NCBI RefSeq assembly: GCF_028622115.1
Contig: NZ_CP097263.1
Coordinates: 9,993,501-10,057,500, forward strand
Origin: Kutzneria chonburiensis
Lineage (GTDB): Bacteria; Actinomycetota; Actinomycetes; Mycobacteriales; Pseudonocardiaceae
Length of the DNA: 64,000 nt
Reading direction: 5' to 3'
The translations under genes were made by a program, and so were the position numbers. Positions 26,101 to 33,266 of this stretch are shown in pieces. Position 1 is the stretch's first letter; every line of letters begins with the position of its first letter. Below the pieces are notes generated by a model. That model did not search any database. It had not been told where the DNA came from and saw nothing but the letters and a program-made list of their open reading frames with translations.

Positions 26101-27632
26101 ACAAGCAGGATCAGGAAGGCTTGTCCAGCGACGTCCTGATCGGCTTCGCCGACCCGGCCACGGACGCCACCTCGCCGCTGAAGACCGGGGTCGGAGTCCA
26201 CATCGGACTCGCCAGCGCGTCCGGCCAGTCCATGACCGGCTCGGTCGTGCCGTTCAGCACGGCGGTCGCCGCCGCCCAGAAGCCGGCCGGGCAGTGGAAC
26301 AGCTACGAGATCTCGGTGGACTGGCGGACCATCACCGTGCGGCTCAACGGAACCCAGGTCAACCAGTACAGCAGCGACGGCAGCCGGTTCTACGGCCAGT
26401 ACATCGGCCTGGCCAACGCCGCGCCCGGCGTGCACTTCCGGGACATTCGGGTCAAGCGCAACCAGCCGATCCGGGTCGGGCAGTTCGTCGGCGCCAACAA
26501 CCGGTGTCTCGACCTGTACAACGGCAGCCCCAACAGCACCGGCACCACCAACGGAATCTCGTTGTGGGACTGCAACACCACCGGCGCCCAGGTGTGGGCG
26601 CAGACCGCGGACGGGGCGCTGACCAACGCCTCCAAGTGCCTGACCGCCTTGGACAACGGCACCGCCGCCGGCACCCAGGAGGTGCTCGGGTCGTGCGTCC
26701 CGCAGCTCAGCAGCCAGGTGTGGGTGATAAGGGACAACGGCACCATCGTCAACCCGCGTTCCGGCCGGTGCCTCACGCCGGCCTCCACCGCGAACGCCGC
26801 CGTGCTGCAACTGCAGGACTGCACGGGTCGCGCCGACCAGGTGTGGCGGGTGCCGGACCAGCACGGCCAGAACGGTGAACTGACCGATCCGGGCGGCAAG
26901 TGCCTTGACGTGGACAACGGCGATCCGACACGGGGCATCGTGCAGGAGTGGGACTGCTACCACAACCAGGCGCAGAGCTGGATCGCGCCCGGCGACGGCA
27001 CGCTGCACGCGGCCGGCAAGTGCCTGACCGTCAACAACGCGGCCACTACCGCCGGCACCGGTGTGGTGCTCTGGAACTGCAGCGCCGGCGACCCCGGCCA
27101 GCAATGGGTGCAGCGCCTCGACGGCACCGTGCTCAATCCCAACGCCGGCCGCTGCCTGACCGGGGCGTCCGACACCAACGGCGGCGCGTTCACCATCCAG
27201 GACTGCACCGCCGCGGCGCTGCAGCAGTGGCGGATGAGCGCACAGACGCTGTGGACCGGGGCCATCGTCGGCGTCGGCGGCAAGTGCACCGACATCAAAG
27301 CCGAGGACCCGGCCAACACCACCGTGTGGCTGTGGGACTGCTTCGGCGCGTCCGGTCAGCAGTGGACCGACCAGGGTGACGGCCGGCTGCTGTCGCTGTC
27401 CAACTGCATCGACATCGTCAGCGTCAACAACGGCACCGCCATCGGCGTCACGACCTGTGGGTCGGGCAGCCAGCAGTGGGCGGAGCGGCCGGACGGCGCG
27501 ATCGTGAACACCTATGCCGGCCGGGTGCTGGACGACCAGTACGGTAGCACTGACAACGGAACGAAGATGCAGATCTGGGACTTCGTGGGCACGCCGCAGC
27601 AGCGCTGGGCGATCCCGCTGCGTCCGAGCTGA
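23175..27632 (+). CDS. Secreted S8 subtilisin-like protease with beta-modules and three ricin-type lectin repeats
   Basis: A 1485-residue exported protein. The signal peptide is residues 1-30 (ends AQPALAA) and an I9-like pro-region is around 50-110. The subtilase domain (about 120-505) has catalytic Asp146 (GVIDPDLGG), His182 (STQHGRSV) and Ser471 (GGTSAASAG), plus oxyanion Asn266 (AAGNQAQ). Three roughly 110-residue beta-modules follow (VVFNLAVRT, VLVNLTASE and VVLRAGGEE mark them), then a DUF1080/LamG-like domain near 910-1085. The C-terminus is three ricin B-type beta-trefoils with repeated CLD/CLT and QVW/QQW motifs. The ATG at 23175 has AAGGAGA upstream; the frame also runs back to 23130, inside the RHS gene. 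The 35-base spacing to the RHS gene suggests co-transcription. Confidence 0.93.
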   Translation: MATLRRAAALAVGVAVGAGLLAQPALAAPPQPAAVAGPVTVAKPNSLVPKDKTGNLVLYVDGQQAARGVAAVGGTVALSRNGRVEAKVPAGKVAELAKQPGVADIRQPDRVVPMGSIDPEGVLASTADQWIKAGFTGSGVKIGVIDPDLGGLADGQSAGTLPAQMPVNYGNCQADDPASTQHGRSVAEVVHATAPDAQLFVACAGTSMEFATAANWLQQQGVQVITAAIGMFTSGRGDGNGAADSPADVVRRTSQAGILWSVAAGNQAQTHWTGKATTNASRFVSFDGGSGVTDGFSAGVGQRLTIGLRWDAWPVTNQEFDLYVMKSSAPPTGPTDPNVVAYAANNQATTPGGGEPTAEVTFTVPNDPNQGPSHQYFVYLKNVNGNPATRLDLFMSGASGVFQYYTAAGSITEPATSPYALAVGATTPTSGQIEQYSAQGPTIDGRIKPDIAGYDNVSTSYNPNGTFGGTSAASAGVAGAAALVKSAGPGLDAAQVKAELVARTNPKRNDNQWGSGQLVLGPPPTQPITKGGSRYTALPKPLAIEGRDYQPNEVATLPIPNVPSDTTAVVFNLAVRTDPSVGPNVPSSLDVFTGDPTVSASRATTIRVTPTGGWVDVMVVARVGTDRAVRLRAGAGNVFDNVDLLGYFGANGSGYVSEQQPVRVLDTRGFNNSPRKTALGNGEVYSIPVRGVAGVPSTANAVLVNLTASESSVGTAMSLFATDNAGTTINVSANEKRSNTSIVPIAPDGTIKVRNGVGMVQATVDVIGSFTTDANAALFVPLPETTRVVDTATGTGERNGTIGQDETVNFQLGGLAGISSTATGVVLRAGGEEDSLGTSLSVFPQESGWLNDTNATMKQRERLAAAAFVPLGPSGRVGVRNEHGNAQVALDVAGYFVGGPAFNAGNTDCAAPVNEAGYTSVYDGRAESNLIGWRTLGAKGLTDDGCTMSTSDGSAPGASWYAARTLGESYTVKLDYKQDQEGLSSDVLIGFADPATDATSPLKTGVGVHIGLASASGQSMTGSVVPFSTAVAAAQKPAGQWNSYEISVDWRTITVRLNGTQVNQYSSDGSRFYGQYIGLANAAPGVHFRDIRVKRNQPIRVGQFVGANNRCLDLYNGSPNSTGTTNGISLWDCNTTGAQVWAQTADGALTNASKCLTALDNGTAAGTQEVLGSCVPQLSSQVWVIRDNGTIVNPRSGRCLTPASTANAAVLQLQDCTGRADQVWRVPDQHGQNGELTDPGGKCLDVDNGDPTRGIVQEWDCYHNQAQSWIAPGDGTLHAAGKCLTVNNAATTAGTGVVLWNCSAGDPGQQWVQRLDGTVLNPNAGRCLTGASDTNGGAFTIQDCTAAALQQWRMSAQTLWTGAIVGVGGKCTDIKAEDPANTTVWLWDCFGASGQQWTDQGDGRLLSLSNCIDIVSVNNGTAIGVTTCGSGSQQWAERPDGAIVNTYAGRVLDDQYGSTDNGTKMQIWDFVGTPQQRWAIPLRPS

Positions 27633-27645
27633 CCGGCGACTCCCC

Positions 27646-27680
27646 GGGGAAGGGCCGGCCGATCCGGCCGGCCCTTCCCC
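27646..27680. terminator. Strong hairpin terminator after the protease gene
   Basis: A perfect inverted repeat with 16-bp arms (27646-27661 and 27665-27680) encloses the 3-base loop ATC and starts 14 bases past the protease stop. It ends the RHS/protease transcription unit. The remaining 140 bases up to the GH89 stop hold nothing recognisable. Confidence 0.85.
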
Positions 27681-27822
27681 CGCCGCGAGTCACGTCAGTC
27701 GCCGGCCTCCAGCTGCGCACCTGCCGGTTGCGGATCCAGGGGACAAAGCCCGCTTCATCCCCGGGTGCCCAGCCGATAGGCGCGGATCACCGTGGACTCG
27801 AAGGCGCAGCTGACCTCGACCA

Positions 27823-30800
27823 TTACGTGACCGTGAAACCGGAGAAGCGGACCAGGCCCATCGTGGTCGTGCTGGCCGCCTCGGCGAACAGGCCGACGTC
27901 CTGCGCCGCACCGCCGCCGGGCACGGTGACGCTACCGACGGTCGTCCACGTCGTGCCGTCGTGTGAGCAGGTGCCGGTGTAGGTTGTCGGGCCGGTGCGA
28001 GTGAGCCTCAGCTGGCTGGGTGCGGCGAAGCCGGGTGCGATCACGAGCCCGTCCAGTTCGCCGTCGCCGTTGCCGTCGTAGCTGAGCAGGCATCCGTTGC
28101 CTGGTGTCAGGGCGAGCGTGAGGTAGCCGGCCGTGCCGTTCGTGGTGAGGTCGTCGCGGATGACGATGCCGGCTCGCGCCCATGGGCCGGTGTTGGCCTG
28201 CGCGGTGACCTCGGTCGTGACCGAGCCTCCGACGGCGAGCGTGGCCGGCCGGTAGATCGTGCCGAACTCGTTGATGCCGCCCCACATGTCCGCGCCGCCG
28301 GTGTAGATCGCGAACGAGTTGTCCTTCTGCCCGAACACGCTCGTGGTGAAGGTGACGGTTCGGTACGGCGGCTGGACCGGGGCTGGGATGAGCAGCTCGG
28401 CATAGCCCGCGTTGGTCAGGGCTGTTGCGCCGTAGCCGAAGCGCGCCGTCGCGGTGATCGGGATGCGGTCCATCGCGGTCTTGACGACGTACCCGGACGG
28501 CACGCGCACGGTGAACGCGGTGTGCGCCGAACCCCCAGTGGCAACATCTCCCAGGTTCACCGGGCCGCCGGTGTCGAATCCGTCCGGCGCCGACAGCGAG
28601 ACCGTCGTCCGCCTGGCCACACCGGCCACGTTGGTGTTGGCGACGGTGACGTCGACCCTGGACCCGGACACGGCCGCGGTCACGCGGGCGAACATCGGGT
28701 CGGCCGCGAGCGTCCGCCACACCCGGCTGGCGACCTGGTGCGTGTCGCCGGTCGGCGTGCTCGGATAGGTGTTGCCGCGACGGTTCCACGCGTCGTTGAC
28801 GGCGAACCAGTCGACAGTCGTGCCGCGTTCCAGGCTGTCGAAGAACAGGGCCCAGCGGTGGCGGTAATGGTCCCCGACAAGGCCCTGCCAGTCCCGGTTG
28901 GCGTAGTCGTGCAGGCCGGCGTCGGACACCGCGCGGTTGCCCCACGCGGTGAGGATGTCGCGGGCGTTGTAGTCCAGCAGCGCCGCCTCGGCCGGCGTGC
29001 TCGCCGATCGCCGGGCGTGGTCCAGCCAGGTGCCGACCATGAACCGCGCGTCGGTGCCGAGCAGGTTGTCCTGCAACGTGATCAGGTCCAGCCAGTGGTC
29101 GGCCAGTGCCCGGAACCGGGTGCGGTCGCCGGCCAGGAACGCCTCGTTGAGCTGGGGCAGCAGGGTGCGGCCCGCGTTGTCCAGGACCTGGCGGGCGACA
29201 TCGAGCAGGTCGTATCGGTACGTCGCCTCCCGGCGCAGCGACGGATCGGCGGCCAACAGGCGCCGCAGGGCCAACTGGAGTTGGCCGGGATCGTAGGGCA
29301 GGACGCCGGTGACGTAGATGTCCGCGCTGGTGGCGGTCAGGCTCGGCTGAGCGTTGAACAGCGAGTCCGGCGCGGTGTCCACGTTGCCGGTGTTGCCGCT
29401 CATGCCGTACGCGGTGGCCAGCAGCAGCTGCCAGGCCGCGTCCGCCTCCGGATCTCGCCGGCCGTACCGGCGGGCCGCGTAGTCGCTGATCCACGCCGGC
29501 AGGTCGACCGGCTGGCTGCGCCAGAACATGTCGCTGAGGAAGTCGCCGAGCACGGGGTTGGTGTCGTTGCCCTCCGGCGCGAAGTGCACGCCCGCCAGCG
29601 CCCCGCGCCTCGGATCGGCCAGCACGGCCGGCAGCTCGGTGTTGATCGCCGGCAGCCGCCCGTACAGCACCACGGTGCCGCCGGCGTTGGAGATCGTTCC
29701 CCAGGTCCACGGCGCGCCCCAGAACGCGTCCAGCTTCGTCCACTGTGGATCGACGTCGGCCTGGAGGTCCAGCACGAACACCGTGCTCAGGTCCAGGCCG
29801 GCCATCATCTGCTGGCGGGGGTTTCCCGACCAGGCCTGGAGCATCCACAGCGCGCCGGGACTGGCCGCCTGCATGGCCCGCTGCACCGACGCGCCGGCGG
29901 CGGCCAGGTCCAGGTCGCCGACCTGGCCGCCCTCCTGGAAGAAGTCGCCGCCGTAGGCTCGCTGCCCGCCGGGGAACAGCCGGTCCTGTTGCCGGTAGAA
30001 GTCGTCGGCCAGCTGCCGATAGAGCGGCTCCACCGGGTTGAGCAGCGACGGCCGGACATAGGCGCCCCAGTTGCCCTGCGGGATGACGTCCACGCCGGGG
30101 TGGCGCTGGCCGAAGTCGGTCGGCACGAACCCGAGGAAGCCGGGCACGACCGGCGTGACGCCCAGTTCGCGCATCCGCTCGGCGATTCGGTTGCCGAGCT
30201 CGGCCCGCCGGCGCATCAGGTCGAGCGGGATGGGCTCGGCGAAGTTGGACATGTTGTCGAACCACCACCACGGCTGGTGCGCGGGCAGCGGGATCCACGA
30301 GCGCGCCTGCTGGTCCGAGTACCCGATGTCCAGCAACAGCTGGTAGTAAGCCAATTCGTGGCCGATGTACATGGGGACATGGGTGTAGCCGCTGGCCGCG
30401 AAATAGTCGATCTCCTGCTGCCAGCGGTCCCAGTCCCAGTAGGGCGAGGTGTAGCCGAGCCAGCACACGTTGCCCTGCAAGCGAATCCGGTGCGGCGACG
30501 AGAGCGTGATCGGCGTCGCCGGGGCGGGGAGCAGTGCCGGCAGATGGTCGAGTCGGTTGTAGTCCCAGGAGATGTGGCCGTTCGCGACGTGCTTGAGCCA
30601 CCAGTTGAACGCCGCCGCCTGCGCGATCGGGCTGCTGCCGGCCAGCACGACATGCCCGGGCCGGCCGGAGATCTGGAACCGGTCGAGCCCGTTCGCCGCG
30701 GCCGGCAGTGTCCGCAGCTCGAACTGGCCGGCCGCCGGGCCGAGATAGCGTGCGATCATCCCGCGCACGCCGCCCGACGCGGCGTGCGCGGGAAGGCCGT

Positions 30801-30861
30801 TGGCCGGCCAGGCGAGCGCACCGGCGGCGGCGGCCGCGCGCAGGAACGTTCGGCGCCTCAT
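27823..30861 (-). CDS. Secreted GH89 alpha-N-acetylglucosaminidase
   Basis: A 1012-residue exported enzyme related to human NAGLU, hydrolysing terminal alpha-linked GlcNAc from glycans or glycosaminoglycans. The Tat-like leader is MRRRTFLRAAAAAGALA. The NAGLU N-domain spans about 30-120 and is followed by the TIM barrel with VCWLGYTSPYWDWDRWQQEIDYFAASG and WWWFDNMSNF. Likely catalytic acids are Glu310 (GGDFFQEGG) and Glu430 (FAPEGNDTNP), matching the two family glutamates. An all-helical C-domain runs to about 690. A beta-sandwich (NEW3-like) and a DUF1349-like lectin fold complete the chain. The ATG overlaps the GH27 stop (ATGA). The in-frame open stretch upstream of 30861 is a shadow of the GH27 gene. 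Confidence 0.92.
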   Translation of the reverse strand: MRRRTFLRAAAAAGALAWPANGLPAHAASGGVRGMIARYLGPAAGQFELRTLPAAANGLDRFQISGRPGHVVLAGSSPIAQAAAFNWWLKHVANGHISWDYNRLDHLPALLPAPATPITLSSPHRIRLQGNVCWLGYTSPYWDWDRWQQEIDYFAASGYTHVPMYIGHELAYYQLLLDIGYSDQQARSWIPLPAHQPWWWFDNMSNFAEPIPLDLMRRRAELGNRIAERMRELGVTPVVPGFLGFVPTDFGQRHPGVDVIPQGNWGAYVRPSLLNPVEPLYRQLADDFYRQQDRLFPGGQRAYGGDFFQEGGQVGDLDLAAAGASVQRAMQAASPGALWMLQAWSGNPRQQMMAGLDLSTVFVLDLQADVDPQWTKLDAFWGAPWTWGTISNAGGTVVLYGRLPAINTELPAVLADPRRGALAGVHFAPEGNDTNPVLGDFLSDMFWRSQPVDLPAWISDYAARRYGRRDPEADAAWQLLLATAYGMSGNTGNVDTAPDSLFNAQPSLTATSADIYVTGVLPYDPGQLQLALRRLLAADPSLRREATYRYDLLDVARQVLDNAGRTLLPQLNEAFLAGDRTRFRALADHWLDLITLQDNLLGTDARFMVGTWLDHARRSASTPAEAALLDYNARDILTAWGNRAVSDAGLHDYANRDWQGLVGDHYRHRWALFFDSLERGTTVDWFAVNDAWNRRGNTYPSTPTGDTHQVASRVWRTLAADPMFARVTAAVSGSRVDVTVANTNVAGVARRTTVSLSAPDGFDTGGPVNLGDVATGGSAHTAFTVRVPSGYVVKTAMDRIPITATARFGYGATALTNAGYAELLIPAPVQPPYRTVTFTTSVFGQKDNSFAIYTGGADMWGGINEFGTIYRPATLAVGGSVTTEVTAQANTGPWARAGIVIRDDLTTNGTAGYLTLALTPGNGCLLSYDGNGDGELDGLVIAPGFAAPSQLRLTRTGPTTYTGTCSHDGTTWTTVGSVTVPGGGAAQDVGLFAEAASTTTMGLVRFSGFTVT

Positions 30862-32993
30862 GCGATCGCCAGCGCGAAGACGTGCAGCATGGACAGGCCG
30901 GAGCCGCCGGTCGCGACGGGCAGGGTCACGCTCGCCACCTTCTTCGCCGGATCGATGGGGACGGTGGACCGATAGATGTCCGTGGTGACGCGGGCCGGCG
31001 CGGTCCCGGCGACGTTGTGGTACGGCATGCTGACGGCGACGGTCGCGTCGGCCGGCGCGAAGGTCCAGTCCGGCGCGCTCAGCGTGAAGGCCTGGGTGCT
31101 GCCGTCGGTGTAGGTGATGGTGCCGGTCCCACCGGCCGGCCCGAAGCCCGCGGTGGCAAGGAAACCGAGCGTGCCACCGCTGCCGCTGAGGTTGATGATC
31201 TGTCCATTCGCGACGACGTTGTTCGGTTGGCCGGGCGCGGCGGACGGCCAGGTGAAGACGAGGCCACCGCTGCTGACCGTGCCCCCGGCGGCGACTCCGG
31301 CGGCGGCCAGTGCCTTGGCGGAGAAGGTCTCGCCGTAGTTGTCGATCGCCGGACCGAGGTTCGGCGGATTCGTGTTGTTGTCGTCGGTGACGCCGACATT
31401 GCCGAACGCAGCGGCCAGCGACGGATACGGCACCACGGTCGTCGCGGTCGCCTGGCCGGCGAGCGACTGTCGTCCGCCAAGGGTGCGGTAGGACGTCTGG
31501 ACGGTGAGCGTCGTGTACGTGGTGCCGGGCGGCTGCGGCGCGGGGATCGCTGTCAGGGTGACCGATTGCGTGTGCCCGGGCAGAATGCTCGGGATCCGCT
31601 GTGTCGCCGGCCGCACCGTCCAGCCGGGCGGCGCCGACAGGCCGACCGTGACGTCCGAGATGGCGCTGGATCCGTTGTTCTGGATGCCGATGGTGACCCG
31701 CGTGCCGCTGACATCCGGGACGATCGCGACCGACGGCGGTGGCCACGATGCCTTCGAGCGGTGCACACGGTAGAGCGCGACGCCGTGCGCCGGCACGTCC
31801 GCGGAGATCGTGCCGGTGGTCTCGGTCGTCTGGTGCGACCACAGGTCGGTCAGCCGGTAGCCGCCGGCATTGCCCGCACTGGTCGAGATGTTCCGCGCGG
31901 TCGCGGACTTGTTGAACAACGCGATCGCGGCGTCGCCATTGGCGAGTGGTTTGGCCAGCACGTCCGCGTCGGCGTCGCTGTGCACGATCGTGCCCTGTGC
32001 CCCCAACGGGTCCTGGTCCACGGCGAGCACGTCCTGGTTGGACAGCATGGCGATCGTCTGCGGCGACAGCGAGCCGAGATCCGCGGACAGCAGCAGCGGC
32101 GACGCCAACTCGGCCCAGAGCGAGAACTGGCTCTGCTGCTCGGTCGGTGTGGTGCCGGCGGTGCCGGCCAGCAGCATGTCCGCGTCGTTCCAGCGACCGG
32201 GCCCGGCGTGGGCGGCCAGGCCGGGTGTGTTGTCCTCGCGGTAGTTGGTGAGAATGCTGGACCAGCTGGGCTGGATGTCGTCGCCGAACCGCCACAGGTT
32301 CCCGGTGTCGCCGACCCACGACATGATGTCGGTGAAGTTCGGCCCGGTGCAACAGAAGTACGCCGGCGCGGACTCGGAGAACACGATCGGCCGGTGGGTG
32401 CTCAGCAGCGCCCGGCTCACCTCGGCATAGACGATCTTCGCCACCTGCGCCGGGCTGTCCCCGGGATACTGGTCGGTCGGCTGGTTGCAGTAGTCCAGCT
32501 TGAGGAAGTCCACGCCCCACGAGGCGAACGTGTCGGCGTCCTGCTGGATGTGGCCGTACATGCCGGGGAAGCCGCCGCAGGTGCGGTAGCCGCCGTCCTG
32601 GTAGATGCCGAACTTCAGGCCCAGTCGGTGCACCTGGCCGGCCAGCCACCCGATGCCGTGCGGGAAGGTGGCCGGATTCGCTTGCAGGACACCGTCGGCG
32701 TCGCGCTGCGACGCCATCCAGCAGTCGTCGACATTGACGTAGTTGTAGCCGTGCCGGGCCAGGCCGGTGGTGACCAGCGCCGTCGCGTTGGACAGGATCG
32801 TCTGCTCGGTGATGTCGCAGCGGTAGTGCTGCCAGTCGTTGAAACCCATCGGCGGCGTGAGCGCCAATCCGTTGTAGGACGGCGGTTCGGCTGTCGCCGG
32901 CGGCTGGAGGCCCGGCATGAGCACCGACAGCGCGATCGCCACGGCCGACGCCAGACGCCATCGAACGCCGGCCGGCATGCTGCCATTGGCCAC
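30858..32993 (-). CDS. Secreted GH27 alpha-galactosidase with NEW3 domain
   Basis: A 711-residue exported enzyme removing terminal alpha-galactose. A signal peptide ends near PPATAEP. The GH27 barrel opens with the signature GLALTPPMGFNDWQHYRC. The nucleophile is Asp167 (FLKLDYC) and the acid/base Asp272 (GRWNDADML). A C-terminal beta domain and a NEW3 galactosidase-associated domain (AISDVTVGLSAPPGWTV) follow, then an extra beta module to the end. I place the start at GTG 32993, which has GGAGG 5 bases upstream; ATG 32978 is a weaker alternative. It is the first gene of a two-gene operon with GH89 and is divergent from GH59. Confidence 0.93.
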   Translation of the reverse strand: MANGSMPAGVRWRLASAVAIALSVLMPGLQPPATAEPPSYNGLALTPPMGFNDWQHYRCDITEQTILSNATALVTTGLARHGYNYVNVDDCWMASQRDADGVLQANPATFPHGIGWLAGQVHRLGLKFGIYQDGGYRTCGGFPGMYGHIQQDADTFASWGVDFLKLDYCNQPTDQYPGDSPAQVAKIVYAEVSRALLSTHRPIVFSESAPAYFCCTGPNFTDIMSWVGDTGNLWRFGDDIQPSWSSILTNYREDNTPGLAAHAGPGRWNDADMLLAGTAGTTPTEQQSQFSLWAELASPLLLSADLGSLSPQTIAMLSNQDVLAVDQDPLGAQGTIVHSDADADVLAKPLANGDAAIALFNKSATARNISTSAGNAGGYRLTDLWSHQTTETTGTISADVPAHGVALYRVHRSKASWPPPSVAIVPDVSGTRVTIGIQNNGSSAISDVTVGLSAPPGWTVRPATQRIPSILPGHTQSVTLTAIPAPQPPGTTYTTLTVQTSYRTLGGRQSLAGQATATTVVPYPSLAAAFGNVGVTDDNNTNPPNLGPAIDNYGETFSAKALAAAGVAAGGTVSSGGLVFTWPSAAPGQPNNVVANGQIINLSGSGGTLGFLATAGFGPAGGTGTITYTDGSTQAFTLSAPDWTFAPADATVAVSMPYHNVAGTAPARVTTDIYRSTVPIDPAKKVASVTLPVATGGSGLSMLHVFALAIA

Positions 32994-33266
32994 TGCTTCC
33001 TCCCCAAGTCGAGCGGCGGCGGCGGCGGACCTGTCGAACGCTAGGGATTCTCGTCTTTGGAGACAAGACGCTAACTGCTCGTTCTTGCAATTTTTAGCCG
33101 TAAAACAATCATTAACAGTCAACAAGATGGCGTCATATAGGGTGTAACGGACATATCGACGAGTTCCGCTCGCGCATCTTGCCGTACTGGCGGGCCGGGC
33201 CATAGCGTCGAGACGCCACGCGATGTGCCCGCCGCCATCGAGTCGTCAACGACGGAGGTTCCCATC
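32994..33266. promoter_or_regulatory. AT-rich divergent promoter region of the glycosidase cluster
   Basis: These 273 bases separate the GH27-GH89 operon from GH59. The segment about 33060-33150 is strikingly A+T-rich for this genome (for example TTGCAATTTTTAGCC and AATCATTAACAG). A direct repeat ACGCTA occurs at about 33039 and 33069, flanking a GTCTT/AAGAC inverted pair. A shared operator for a sugar-responsive repressor is plausible, but I cannot assign -35/-10 boxes with confidence. Confidence 0.45.

Noticed and set aside
15841..27104. Very long opposite-strand open frames across the RHS and protease genes (for example 15841-18591, 20656-23373, 23100-27104 on the minus strand)
   Set aside because: They are antisense shadows of high-GC coding sequence: Arg/Gly/Val/His-rich, without domains, while the plus-strand frames carry complete domain series.
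27823..33090. A single 1755-residue minus-strand protein
   Set aside because: The region upstream of 30861 in this frame is a shadow of the GH27 gene; a Tat-like signal at 30861 and a 4-base overlap with the GH27 stop mark the true start.
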